From contig CAWBYP010000002.1 in NCBI GenBank assembly GCA_963793005.1, forward strand, positions 1,860,001-1,924,000: 64,000 nt of DNA, written 5' to 3'. The position numbers were made by a program, and so were the translations under genes. This stretch comes from RPQJ01 sp963793005 (lineage in GTDB: Bacteria; Pseudomonadota; Gammaproteobacteria; Steroidobacterales; Steroidobacteraceae). Below the pieces are notes generated by a model, which saw only the letters and a list, made by a program, of their open reading frames with translations, had not been told where the DNA came from and made no database searches. How positions within the stretch are numbered: position 1 is the stretch's first letter; each line of letters opens with the position of its first letter. Shown one piece after another: positions 8,688 through 16,942 of this stretch.

Positions 8688-8912
8688 TCAGGCCGTCACA
8701 CGACCGACGATCCGGCGAACCCAGGGCGCGACCAGGGTCACGGTCGGAAACGCCACCGGCCAGGTGGTCGCGCAGCTTCGGGCCCACTGCGTGGCGAATC
8801 CCGGGTGGACTCCCTGCGTGACGGCTATGACGAAGGCGGACACCAGCGCGACCATGATCGCGGAGAGCAGGGAGCCAAAGACGATCGGGGCAAAGCGGGC
8901 GGGGATGCGCAT
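8688..8912 (-). CDS. DUF2798 small membrane protein
   Basis: A 74-residue protein starting at ATG 8912 after AGGAG. It has two hydrophobic segments (FGSLLSAIMVALVSAFVIAV and WPVAFPTVTLVAPWV), with a RIPARFAPIVFG start and a PxVRRIVGRVT end typical of DUF2798. Its function is unknown. It sits directly downstream of the DUF2938 remnant and opposite a MerR regulator, so it is probably under that regulator's control. Confidence 0.75.
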   Translation of the reverse strand: MRIPARFAPIVFGSLLSAIMVALVSAFVIAVTQGVHPGFATQWARSCATTWPVAFPTVTLVAPWVRRIVGRVTA

Positions 8913-8913
8913 T

Positions 8914-9118
8914 TCATTCTCCTGAGAGTAGTTTGAGGACGAGGCCGGCGGCATAGAGGCCGAGGCCAAAGACGGTGTGCGTGACGAGGCTCTGCAGCCG
9001 CACGGCGTTGGGCCGCGGCGTGCGACTGGCGGCGCGCGATCGCCCACAGGTCGGTCGCCAGCGTCGCGCCGGCACCGATGAAAAGTGTGCTGCCCACATA
9101 GTCCATCTGAGTGTCCAT
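8914..9118 (-). pseudogene. Remnant of a DUF2938 membrane protein with an internal deletion
   Basis: The beginning reads MDTQMDYVGSTLFIGAGATL ATDLWAIARRQ, the typical start of DUF2938 proteins. The end, in a different frame, reads THTVFGLGLYAAGLVLKLLS, the typical last helix of the same family. Family members have about 160 residues, but only about 68 codons separate the ATG (9118) from the stop (8914). The middle of the gene is deleted and the two ends are out of frame. It precedes the DUF2798 gene, a known partner, opposite merR. Confidence 0.7.
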
Positions 9119-9153
9119 TGCTTGCCTTCGGGAGGCGGGGACGGCAGAGTGCC

Positions 9154-9173
9154 ACTTCAAGTCGACTTGAGGT
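9154..9173. promoter_or_regulatory. MerR-type operator within a stretched-spacer promoter
   Basis: ACTTCAAGTCGACTTGAGGT is an almost perfect 20-bp palindrome of the SoxR/MerR operator class (CCTCAAG...CTTGAGG). On the minus strand it directly overlaps a TTGACC -35 element, placing the dyad in the long spacer as MerR activators require, ahead of the DUF2938/DUF2798 genes. The merR gene starts 17 bp away on the plus strand. Confidence 0.7.
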
Positions 9174-9189
9174 CAAGGGCTTTCTATCC

Positions 9190-9642
9190 ATGGACATCAA
9201 CCAGGTGGCGCGCGCCTCCGGCGTACCGGCATCGACGTTGCGTTACTACGAGGAGAAAGGGCTGATCGCGTCGATTGGACGCAGCGGCCTGCGGCGCACT
9301 TTCGAGCCGCGCGTGGTGGAGCGGCTGGCGCTGATCGCGCTGGGGCGCGCGGCCGGATTCTCGCTGGACGAGATCGCGCGCTTCTTCGCGCCTGACGGCC
9401 GTCCGACGATCGACCGGCAGCTGCTCGCGAGCAAGGCCGATGAGCTGGACCGCACCATCCGCGGACTCACTGCCATGCGCGATGGCCTGCGACATGCCGC
9501 GTCCTGCCCGGCACCAAGTCACCTCGAATGCCCCACTTTCCGCCGCCTGATGAGCGCGGCTGCATCGGGGGCACGAAAAAAGCAGCCTGGGCGAGCGCGG
9601 TCGCGCAATCCGTTGAACCGTACGCGGGCAACGCCGGCATGA
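9190..9642 (+). CDS. MerR-family transcriptional regulator
   Basis: A 150-residue regulator. Its N-terminal winged helix-turn-helix reads MDINQVARASGVPASTLRYYEEKGLI, where TLRYYE-x-GLI is the MerR signature. A dimerisation helix follows (DRQLLASKADELDRTIRGLT), then a short tail with CPAPSHLECPTFRRLM. The two cysteines might sense a ligand, but the SoxR iron-sulfur pattern (CxxCxCx5C) is absent. The last 20 or so residues are basic and not obviously conserved. The stop overlaps the next start by four bases. It probably binds the dyad at 9154-9173 and controls the opposite genes. Confidence 0.88.
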   Translation: MDINQVARASGVPASTLRYYEEKGLIASIGRSGLRRTFEPRVVERLALIALGRAAGFSLDEIARFFAPDGRPTIDRQLLASKADELDRTIRGLTAMRDGLRHAASCPAPSHLECPTFRRLMSAAASGARKKQPGRARSRNPLNRTRATPA

Positions 9643-10187
9643 CTGCGGAGCAGACAATCTCGCAAGCGCAGGCGGACATGCGCCGCGGCTATTTCTCCGG
9701 AGTGCCGGGGATGCTTGTGTCCGGCGTCGTCTGGCTGACGGCTGGCGCCGTGGCGGTACTGGTATCCGACAAGGCGGCGGTGCTCGCACTGCTGGTCGGC
9801 GGCATGGTCATTCACCCGCTCGGCATGGTTTTCGCCAGGTTGCTGGGTCGAACAGGCGCCCATTCGGCAGGTAACCCATTGGGCCGTCTGGCGGCCGAGG
9901 GGACATTCTGGTTCCTGGCAGGCATCGCCATCGCATACGGCATGCACTTCCTGCGCCTGGAATGGTTTTTCCCCGCCATGTTGCTGCTCGTCGGCGGGAG
10001 GTACCTCACGTTTCAGACACTGTATGGCCTGAGGGCCTACTGGGTACTGGGCGGTGTGCTGTGCTGCGCTGGCCTGGCGATGGCCCTGGCACGTATCCCG
10101 GTTCCAGTCGCCGCTCTTGCCGGCGGCGTGATCGAGGTGCTGTTCGCAAGCTTCCTGTTCACGCGGGCCAGGCGCGGTTCGGCCTGA
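9639..10187 (+). CDS. Hypothetical membrane protein (DUF7010-like)
   Basis: A 182-residue integral membrane protein starting at ATG 9639, overlapping the merR stop (ATGA). About six hydrophobic segments are visible, including GMLVSGVVWLTAGAVAVLVS, AVLALLVGGMVIHPLGMVF and LRLEWFFPAMLLLVGGRYL. The N-terminal half (IHPLGMVFARLLGR) resembles the uncharacterised DUF7010 group. Function is unknown. Tight coupling to merR suggests it belongs to the same regulon. Confidence 0.65.
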   Translation: MTAEQTISQAQADMRRGYFSGVPGMLVSGVVWLTAGAVAVLVSDKAAVLALLVGGMVIHPLGMVFARLLGRTGAHSAGNPLGRLAAEGTFWFLAGIAIAYGMHFLRLEWFFPAMLLLVGGRYLTFQTLYGLRAYWVLGGVLCCAGLAMALARIPVPVAALAGGVIEVLFASFLFTRARRGSA

Positions 10188-10232
10188 CGCCGCACGGTCA
10201 GGACCCCAGGCGCTGGAAAGCAGACGTTACGC

Positions 10233-10460
10233 ATGCCGGCCGAGCCTTACCTCCTCTACGCGCTCATCGTTGCCTGCGAGGTCGCGTTCTGGGTCGTGTT
10301 GCTGCTCGCCCTGGTCGACGCGCTGGTCCTGTTGGTCGGCGACAGCGCGGCCACCCGGCCCTTGCTCGCATGGCACAGGCAGGCTTTCGGCTGCGTCGTG
10401 CTCTGGTTCTTCTTCGGTCCTGTGTGGAGTCTTGCGTCGGCCTGGCGGAGTTCGCGCTGA
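10233..10460 (+). CDS. Small hypothetical membrane protein, probably truncated
   Basis: A 75-residue reading frame with two hydrophobic stretches (LLYALIVACEVAFWVVLLLA and FGCVVLWFFFGPVWSLAS). The first resembles the opening of a larger uncharacterised family of inner-membrane proteins. The lack of the rest suggests a shortened gene. The stop overlaps the ATG at 10460 of the DUF1697 frame (TGATG), which argues that it is translated. Weakly supported. Confidence 0.35.
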   Translation: MPAEPYLLYALIVACEVAFWVVLLLALVDALVLLVGDSAATRPLLAWHRQAFGCVVLWFFFGPVWSLASAWRSSR

Positions 10461-11026
10461 TGCCGGGGCCTTCGCTCGAGCCGACCCGCACCCGGATGTC
10501 GCGGTTCGTGGTCCTGCTCCGTGGCGTGAATGTCGGCAAGGGCAACCGAGTGCCCATGGCCGGGTTCAAGCAAATGCTCGAGGAACTCGGCTACACAGGT
10601 GTCAGGACCCTGCTCAACAGTGGCAACGCAGTCTTCTCGAGCGCAGCGCGCTCCGGAGTGAAACACGCACATTCCATCGCGGTTGAATTGGAGAAGCGAT
10701 TCGATGTCGCGACGCCTGTCATCGTGAAGTCAGCCGTTGAGCTTTCAGCCGTCATCAGGAACAACCCGATGGTCCCGGCCGAAGACCAGCATTCGCGGTT
10801 CCTGGTGGCGTTCGGGAAAGATAGACTCGCACTGCAGTCGCTGAACCCCCTGGTCTCGCTCGCGTCGGATCCAGAGCGCTTCGTCGTCACGGACGAGGCG
10901 GCGTACCTCAGTTGCCCTGAGGGCCTGCTGGAGAGCAAGGTGGGACCGGCCATCCTCGGCAGGGCAGGCAGGGCAGTAACCACGCGCAACTGGGCAACGG
11001 TGCTCAAGCTCGAGGCGCTTCTGTAG
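10460..11026 (+). CDS. DUF1697 family protein
   Basis: A 188-residue cytosolic protein of unknown function. The core motif RFVVLLRGVNVGKGNRVPMA opens the conserved domain, followed by LEELGYTGVRTLLNSGNAVF and a C-terminal GRAGRAVTTRNWATVLKL. All are diagnostic of DUF1697. The conserved domain starts at MSRFVVL (ATG 10496); the ATG at 10460 adds 12 residues but is coupled to the preceding stop. Either start may be used. It is convergent with the CorC/HlyC gene 60 bp away. Confidence 0.85.
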   Translation: MPGPSLEPTRTRMSRFVVLLRGVNVGKGNRVPMAGFKQMLEELGYTGVRTLLNSGNAVFSSAARSGVKHAHSIAVELEKRFDVATPVIVKSAVELSAVIRNNPMVPAEDQHSRFLVAFGKDRLALQSLNPLVSLASDPERFVVTDEAAYLSCPEGLLESKVGPAILGRAGRAVTTRNWATVLKLEALL

Positions 11027-11085
11027 TTTCGTTGAGCCTGCGCCCGGGCACCGGGATGCAACGGCCGCGTGGCCGAGCGGAGCCG

Positions 11086-12408
11086 CTATTCGTCGTCGGC
11101 GCTGGCTGACGCGAGCGGACTTACCCGAACCCGCTCGATTCGCGGCCCGACCATCTCCAGCACCTCGACCTCAAAGTACGGGAATCGAACCTTCTCACCC
11201 TGCCTCGGTAGGCGGCCCAGACTCTCCTGCACGAGGCCGCCGACGCTGTTGACCTCGACGACCGGTATCGGCCTCCCGATGGCCTGCTCGAGGCTCAGCA
11301 ACGAAAGGCTGCCGGCGCCGCTGACGGAACCGTCCCCCGCCTCCTGCCACGACGGCGCCTTCTTCGCGAACTCATCCTCGATCGGTCCGAACAGTGCCTC
11401 GATGACATGCTCGAACGTCACGAAGCCGAATTCGGTGCCGCGTTCGTCGGTGACGATGCCGAAGTGCGGATCGCCGGACCGGAATGCCTTGAGCACCTTC
11501 AGCAGCGGCGCATCCTCGTCGAAATACGGCAGCCGGCGCAGGTACGGCCGCAGGTCGCGGATGTCGCGCAACCTCGTTTCGCCTGCCAGCAGGTCCTTGA
11601 TGTGCAGCAGGCCGGTGAATCGGCCGGTTTTCGGATCGCGAACCGGGTAGCGCGTATAGCGGGTGGTGCGTACCTCCGTGAGCACCTCTTCGATCGTGCT
11701 GTCGCTGGAGATCCAGGCCAGCTCCGACAACGGCCGCATCAGGTCGCCGATGGTCAGCTGACCGAGCTCGAGGCCGTGAACGAGTATCCGTGTCTCGACC
11801 GGCCCGAGTTCGCCATGGCGATGGCTGGCGCGCAGCACGCTGCGCAGCTCGGCCACGGAATGCACCGAGTCGCCCTCGGACGCCATCTCGACGCCCAGGC
11901 GTCTCACGATCACGTTCGCGGCGCCGTTCAGGACGTAGATGAACGGATACATCGCCCAGTAGAACAGGTACAGCGGCAACGCCGTGTTCAGCGACACCGC
12001 CTCTGCGCGCCGGATCGCAATTGACTTGGGCGCCAGTTCACCCAGAACGATGTGCAGGAAGGAGATGAAGGCGAAGGCCACCGCGAAGGCGATGCTGTGC
12101 AGCAGCGTGGGGTCGGTGACCCCGAAGTGGCCCAATACCGGTTCGAGCAGTCGCGCGAACGCCGGCTCGCCGATCCAGCCGAGGCCGAGCGACGCGAGCG
12201 TGATGCCGAGCTGGCACGCCGACAGGTAGGCGTCGAGATGGGTGCGAACCGTCCGCAGCACGCGACCGCGCAGGCCATGGACGAGCCCGAGTTCCTCCGC
12301 CTGCGTCCGGCGAAGCTTGACGATCGCGAACTCGGCCGCGACGAAAAAGCCGTTCAGGAAGACGAGCGCGAAGCCGAGCAGCGCCAGCAACAGGGTTTCG
12401 GTCCACAT
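11086..12408 (-). CDS. CNNM/CorC-type membrane protein (DUF21-CBS-CorC_HlyC)
   Basis: A 440-residue protein in the family that includes CorC, YfjD and animal CNNM proteins, linked to Mg2+ or Co2+ homeostasis. Residues 1-190 form the DUF21 membrane domain (LNGFFVAAEFAIVKLRR; CQLGITLASLGLGWIGEP; HIVLGELAPKSIAI). Residues about 205-335 form two CBS motifs (TIGDLMRPLSEL; YTRYPVRDPKTGRFTGLLHI; HFGIVTDERGTEFGFVT). Residues about 350-430 form the CorC_HlyC domain. The domain order and length are complete. It is monocistronic, converging with the DUF1697 gene. Confidence 0.93.
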   Translation of the reverse strand: MWTETLLLALLGFALVFLNGFFVAAEFAIVKLRRTQAEELGLVHGLRGRVLRTVRTHLDAYLSACQLGITLASLGLGWIGEPAFARLLEPVLGHFGVTDPTLLHSIAFAVAFAFISFLHIVLGELAPKSIAIRRAEAVSLNTALPLYLFYWAMYPFIYVLNGAANVIVRRLGVEMASEGDSVHSVAELRSVLRASHRHGELGPVETRILVHGLELGQLTIGDLMRPLSELAWISSDSTIEEVLTEVRTTRYTRYPVRDPKTGRFTGLLHIKDLLAGETRLRDIRDLRPYLRRLPYFDEDAPLLKVLKAFRSGDPHFGIVTDERGTEFGFVTFEHVIEALFGPIEDEFAKKAPSWQEAGDGSVSGAGSLSLLSLEQAIGRPIPVVEVNSVGGLVQESLGRLPRQGEKVRFPYFEVEVLEMVGPRIERVRVSPLASASADDE

Positions 12409-12476
12409 CGGTACCGGATAGTTTATCCAATGCGCACGAGCCGGTCGCGCCGGCTAGCTCGCACTCGTCGGTCGCG

Positions 12477-14639
12477 CTACTTCAGCGTCACCTGCGCTTC
12501 CGCCGCCGTCGCATTGCCCGCCTGGTTCACCGCGGTTACGCGGTATCGATAGGTGCCCTTGTAGTCCGCGGCGTCGAAGTTCGCGTCGAAATGCAGTCGA
12601 GTGCCAGTCCCCAGGGCCCCGCCTGTCACGCGCAGCGGCTCGAATGTGCAAGTTTGTGAATTCTTCGGTCCGGTGACTTTGCAGCGATCCAGGACAAATC
12701 CCGCCTCATCCGCCGAATTGTCCAGCCAGCTCATCTGCACGCCGTTGAAGACCGCGTTCGACCCGGCGCCGGACTTGACGGGCGTCAATGCCAGGCTGGA
12801 CGCGGCAGCCGGGGCGGTCGCCGGGGCAGCAAGCGTCGTGCCCTGCACGTCGACCGCGGCCGAAATCCCAAAATTATTGTAGGCCGAAAGCCGGAACGAA
12901 TAAGTCGTCGCAGGGCTCAGCGTATAGCCCGCGAACGTCGGGTAGTGCACGTGATTCACCGCATCCGCCGGGGCTTCGTCCACTGGCTCCCAAACGCCAT
13001 CCAGCAGTACTTCGATCAGGAACCCGAGCTCGTTGCTCGAGTTGTCCGTCCAGCCGAACTGGATCGATTGTGACGAGATGCCGATGGCCTGCAGGTTCGA
13101 CGGTGCCGCCGGCGCAACGCCCACCGTCTGCGTGGCGACGTTGGAGTAATTGGACGCGCCCAGTCCATTTACGGCTCGTACCCGATAGAAAAACGTATCG
13201 CCCGGATTCAACCCGCCATCCAGGTAGGTGCTCTGATTCTCGCCTGTCATCGCCCACGGCAGGAAGTTCACCCCGTCTGAGCTGCGCTCGATCTCGAAGT
13301 TGTCTTCCTGGGCGCTCCCGGACGAGTTGTCGAGCCACACCAGGCGGATCTCGTTGGGATTTATGGACTGGGCGAGCAGCCCTGACGGCGCTGGCGGCGC
13401 CACAGTCGAAGGTGGATCGACCTCACCCGGCGGACTCTGTGCCGCGATGGTCGCGGCATTCAATGTCGCTACCTGGGCGTTGTCCCGTTCATTCGGAATG
13501 CCGAGCGCATACCCCTGCGACTTGATCTTCGGGTGCGAGAAAAATGCGGTCGTCGGGCCCGGGTACGACATCACCGTGCCGAAGACGCCTTGAACGTAAT
13601 GACCGAAGCTGAACGGATAGTAGCTACCGCCTGGCGTTCCAGCGTCCTCCGGATTGTGATTCATTCCAAGCAGGTGTCCGTTCTCGTGCGCGTAGACAAA
13701 CAGGTCCGGGCAGGTCGATCGGTCGAAGATCTGGTGGGCGGCTCCGCCGTTCGGATTCTGTATGTTGTTGCCCACGGCGATGCCGCACAATCCGGAACCC
13801 GGCGGGTCCGGGGATTCGAGATAGACATCGTGAACGTAGAGCGCCACCAGGTCGGCGCCGTGGAATGAGCGCAGCGCGGCTACGTCGCCGTCTCGAGCGA
13901 GCGCTGGCAGCGCCGCGGAAGGAAGCGGGTCCTGTTGAAAGGCTGCCGGCGCAGGTGCCGCACGCACGAGTCGGTAACTGGCTTTCACCCGGCTGTTGGT
14001 GAAAACCTGGTTCCCGAGATCGACAACCGCCTGGATTTCGGCCTCCACGTTTGCCCGGCCGCCGGCCGCGGTCTCCACCGCATTGGTGTAGAGCACCATG
14101 ACGTCAATCTGGGTCGTCCCACCGCCGGCTGCGGCGGCGGCAACCGCCCGGGAGTCGGCGATCCTCGGCGACCCCGCCTGCGTTACAGCCGCCGCCGGCA
14201 GCATGATTGGCTGCGTATCACGCGGGGCCGTCAGCGGAACCACCTGCTCCAGCACCTGTCCATCCGCGCCGGTCCGCACTACGTAGGTAGTCCCAAGGGC
14301 CTGGATTGTCCCGACCATAACTCCGTTCTTTACAGTCAGCAGCACCAGGCTATCGTCGTCCTGCAGCACTTTTCCGTGCCACAGCAAGTCGCCATCTCCT
14401 CGGTCCTCGTGAAAAGTGCGTCGCAGCGTGATCATGGGCCCGCCGGGCAGCGCAAGCGAGAATTCGCTGCCACCCTTCCTCAGCGCCTTGATGTTCGGCA
14501 CGAATCTCATGGCCGCCACGCCATGCTTGCCGGGCGTTACCGTTTGCGGAGTTCCCTCCGCAAACTGCTGCGGCTGTGCGCCATGTGCAGGTCCGGCGAA
14601 AGCGGCAGCGGCCACGATTCCCAGAAGACTCACACGCAT
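12477..14639 (-). CDS. Secreted reprolysin-like zinc metallopeptidase with three fibronectin III domains
   Basis: A 720-residue exported protein starting at ATG 14639 after a G-rich ribosome site, with a signal peptide ending near AHG-AQPQ. Residues to about 170 form a propeptide-like region (KHGVAAMRFVPNIK). The catalytic part near residues 180-400 contains IDVMVLYTN and the zinc site HENGHLLGMNH (HExxHxxGxxH, metzincin type), with the Met-turn in GTVMSYPG. Three Fn3 domains follow (APPAPSGLLAQS; APAAPSNLQAIG; a third from about residue 620), each with the WLDNSS strand. It ends after the third domain, so no sorting domain is seen. It is likely an extracellular protease; its substrate is unknown. 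Confidence 0.88.
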   Translation of the reverse strand: MRVSLLGIVAAAAFAGPAHGAQPQQFAEGTPQTVTPGKHGVAAMRFVPNIKALRKGGSEFSLALPGGPMITLRRTFHEDRGDGDLLWHGKVLQDDDSLVLLTVKNGVMVGTIQALGTTYVVRTGADGQVLEQVVPLTAPRDTQPIMLPAAAVTQAGSPRIADSRAVAAAAAGGGTTQIDVMVLYTNAVETAAGGRANVEAEIQAVVDLGNQVFTNSRVKASYRLVRAAPAPAAFQQDPLPSAALPALARDGDVAALRSFHGADLVALYVHDVYLESPDPPGSGLCGIAVGNNIQNPNGGAAHQIFDRSTCPDLFVYAHENGHLLGMNHNPEDAGTPGGSYYPFSFGHYVQGVFGTVMSYPGPTTAFFSHPKIKSQGYALGIPNERDNAQVATLNAATIAAQSPPGEVDPPSTVAPPAPSGLLAQSINPNEIRLVWLDNSSGSAQEDNFEIERSSDGVNFLPWAMTGENQSTYLDGGLNPGDTFFYRVRAVNGLGASNYSNVATQTVGVAPAAPSNLQAIGISSQSIQFGWTDNSSNELGFLIEVLLDGVWEPVDEAPADAVNHVHYPTFAGYTLSPATTYSFRLSAYNNFGISAAVDVQGTTLAAPATAPAAASSLALTPVKSGAGSNAVFNGVQMSWLDNSADEAGFVLDRCKVTGPKNSQTCTFEPLRVTGGALGTGTRLHFDANFDAADYKGTYRYRVTAVNQAGNATAAEAQVTLK

Positions 14640-14810
14640 CCGAGTTCCCCCCGATTCATTTTTTCTGGCCACCCCATCGACGGGGGGTAGGCGTCCGAGG
14701 CGCCCGACGCCAACGGGCTCCAGCGGAATCGTCGCGGACCATATCGCGCAATCGAAGTGCCGTGTCTATACTCAAATTGGGCATGTTGGGCCAAACCACG
14801 CGGGTGTGCG

Positions 14811-15716
14811 ATGCGGCTGCGTCTGCTCGAAAACCGGGACATCCGCCCTGGCCTGGCCGCATGGCCGCTGCCGGACGTAGAGCCGCCCGTGGCCGCTGCC
14901 GTCATCGAGCGGGTGCACGCGGCCGACCGACTGGCGGGCGCAGTGGTCGAACACACGACAAACGGCACCCTGCTCGCAATCGGAATCAGTGGCTTCGTAC
15001 GAGGCGTGCGGGTCCAGGCGTTCGGCGACACTGGCCGGCCGCTGGTGGCCGAACTGGTCGCGTCGGAGGCCGCGGGCATTCCCGTCTTCCTTGCAAACAA
15101 TGAACTCGCCAGTGCCACGCGCGACGATGACCTGCACGTGGTAGTACTGCTCTATCGCCAGCACAGTTTCGACCCGCAGGATCCGCAGGTGCGCGAGGTC
15201 CTGACCGCCGCGCATTCCGCCTTCCGACTCGTGCACGGGGGCTACAGGCTGCGCGCTGTATGGCAGGAGGGCGACGCGTCGGACGAATCCTGGATGCGCG
15301 CCGGCGGATTGCTCGTCAAGCGCGCGTACACGACAACGTCGGGTCGCGGACGAATACTATGCGCCGCGCTGCGAGAAGATGCGGGCAACGATTGGCCCGG
15401 CCAAACGGTAAGCTTCCTCTTCACCGCACAAGCGCCACGCTTGCGGCTTACACGGATGCAGCAACGTGTCGCTCACCTGGCGCTATGGAACCTGAGCGAC
15501 GAACAGGTGGCTCGACGCCTGGCGATCTCGCCCGCGACCGTGCGCCAGCACTGGCGCGGCATCTTTGATCGCGTCCGGGACAGATGTCCTGACGTTCTGG
15601 GCGCACCAGTGACCGTCCGCGAGCAGGCGGGTCGCGGGCCTGAGAAACGTGGACCGGTACTGGAGTTTCTCCGGATGAACATCCACGAGGTGCGAGCCAC
15701 CTCTGCCGACGACTGA
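14811..15716 (+). CDS. LuxR-type HTH protein with an uncharacterised N-terminal domain
   Basis: About 301 residues from ATG 14811 (MRLRLLENRDIRPGLAAW). The N-terminal 200 residues read like an acyltransferase- or sensor-type domain (NTLL/AIGISGFVRG, LHVVVLLYRQHSF), but I cannot assign a family. The C-terminus carries a clear LuxR/GerE helix-turn-helix: LTRMQQRVAHLALWNLSDEQ followed by VARRLAISPATVRQHW. It is therefore a probable transcriptional regulator. It lies divergent from the secreted metallopeptidase gene with about 170 bp between them, so it could control that gene (inference). A longer start at 14757 is possible. Confidence 0.75.
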   Translation: MRLRLLENRDIRPGLAAWPLPDVEPPVAAAVIERVHAADRLAGAVVEHTTNGTLLAIGISGFVRGVRVQAFGDTGRPLVAELVASEAAGIPVFLANNELASATRDDDLHVVVLLYRQHSFDPQDPQVREVLTAAHSAFRLVHGGYRLRAVWQEGDASDESWMRAGGLLVKRAYTTTSGRGRILCAALREDAGNDWPGQTVSFLFTAQAPRLRLTRMQQRVAHLALWNLSDEQVARRLAISPATVRQHWRGIFDRVRDRCPDVLGAPVTVREQAGRGPEKRGPVLEFLRMNIHEVRATSADD

Positions 15717-15863
15717 CTGCCACGTCGCAGGATGCCCCGGCAGCGTGTCCGCCCGCCACATCTGATCCGCTGGCGGCGGGATTCGTCCTGACCGCGCAAA
15801 GGGCGCCCCGAACATGAAGCCGGGCATTTCAAATAGTATTCGCTACTGGCAAACCGTGAGACA

Positions 15864-16166
15864 GTGAAACGCGTGACGCACCCGACCCATCGCCTCGACC
15901 ACGTGTCCGCAATGGCCGCCGACTGGGGTCTATCCTCGCCGAAGGAGCTCGGCGAAGACGAACGCAAGCGTCCCCTCTCCGCCGTGGCCATAGATTTGAA
16001 CGGGCGGTTGAAGGAATGCTGCAAAAGCGCCGGCTCGCCGTCGGAAGCGGCCCGGGAAATGAATCGCCACATGCAGCTGTTTGCGCGCTACGGGGTACCC
16101 AATCCGAAGGCGACGCAACTGGTCAGGGACCTGACGGTCAAGGCGTTTACACCGCACAAGCGGTGA
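15864..16166 (+). CDS. Hypothetical protein
   Basis: A 100-residue hydrophilic protein starting at GTG or ATG near 15864 (MKRVTHPTHRLDHVSAMAAD). It has two cysteines in KECCKS and a basic C-terminal helix (KATQLVRDLTVKAFTPHKR). No domain is recognised. It lies 12 bp before the DUF3995 gene on the same strand, which suggests cotranscription. Confidence 0.45.
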   Translation: MKRVTHPTHRLDHVSAMAADWGLSSPKELGEDERKRPLSAVAIDLNGRLKECCKSAGSPSEAAREMNRHMQLFARYGVPNPKATQLVRDLTVKAFTPHKR

Positions 16167-16178
16167 AGGAGACCCCGC

Positions 16179-16613
16179 TTGATCACCGCCATCGCAGTCC
16201 CGGTGTGCACGACCTTCATCGTCCTCTCGATGTGGCATTTCTACATGGCGTTCGCCGGTCATTCCGGCGAGAGCGCGGCGGTTCCGAGCCGGGACGGCAA
16301 GCCCATCTTCGTGCCGTCCACCGGCTCGACGATCGCGGTGGGTACCGTGCTGATGTTGTTCGCGCTGCTGGTTGCCTGCACGGCAGGCATGTTGCCGCTC
16401 GCCCTGCCGACTCCCTTGCTAACGGGGCTGTCCTGCGCGCTGGCACTGGGCCTGCTGGCCCGCGCCGTGGGAGACATGAATTACGTGGGCTTCTTCAAGC
16501 GCGTTCGAGGTACATCATTTGCCAGGATGGATACCTTGCTTTACTCGCCGTTGTGCCTGGTACTTGCCGCGGGCGTTGCGACCGTCGCGTATTTCGGCCA
16601 GCGTCAGACGTGA
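16179..16613 (+). CDS. DUF3995 membrane protein
   Basis: A 144-residue inner-membrane protein with four hydrophobic segments. The opening AIAVPVCTTFIVLSMWHFYMA, the conserved loop VPSRDGKPIFVPSTGSTIAVG, and the late RAVGDMNYVGFFKRVRGTSFARMD block match DUF3995, whose function is unknown. The start is preceded by AAGGAG. It may form a two-gene unit with the upstream hypothetical gene. It converges with the decayed DUF2306-like gene. Confidence 0.85.
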   Translation: MITAIAVPVCTTFIVLSMWHFYMAFAGHSGESAAVPSRDGKPIFVPSTGSTIAVGTVLMLFALLVACTAGMLPLALPTPLLTGLSCALALGLLARAVGDMNYVGFFKRVRGTSFARMDTLLYSPLCLVLAAGVATVAYFGQRQT

Positions 16614-16639
16614 GGCAGGGGGCCGCGCCAGGGGCAGGC

Positions 16640-16938
16640 CTATTTCCTGCTGCCTGCCTGCGGCCCGCCGACGATGCGAGGAACGGTCCTGAACATGATC
16701 CAGACACCGGCGCCAATGACGACGGCTGAACTGGCAATCACCGATGCGCCAAATGACCAGCCCGGTACGCGTGACGCGACTTCCGCGGCAGCGGCGGCCA
16801 TCAGCCCGATGTACGACCCGACCATGAAATAGGCGTGCCCTTGCGATTGAACAGCACTGCGGTCCCGACGATGATCGCTGTCGCGGCAGCGATCACATGT
16901 GCCAGCCCGAGCAGGTGCGATTGCAGGTGCTCGATCAC
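16640..16938 (-). pseudogene. Frameshifted DUF2306-like small membrane protein
   Basis: The first part, from GTG 16938, reads IEHLQSHLLGLAHVIAAATA and VGTAVLFNRKGT. The second part, in another frame from about 16830, reads HAYFMVGSYIGLMAAAAAEV to the stop at 16640. Joined, they give a four-helix protein with the KGT...H...G..Y...M spacing of DUF2306-like proteins. The break lies near 16830-16845, where a few bases appear to be missing next to a GGCACG/GCACGC near-duplicate. It may be a real pseudogene or a sequencing error. Confidence 0.5.
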
Positions 16939-16942
16939 TTGA

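Noticed and set aside
11060..11100. tRNA-like start GGCCGCGTGGCCGAGCGG
   Set aside because: It resembles the D-arm side of a tRNA-Ser/Leu, but no anticodon arm, T-loop (GGTTCRANTCC) or acceptor match follows; it is the end of the intergenic region and the 3' end of the CorC/HlyC gene.
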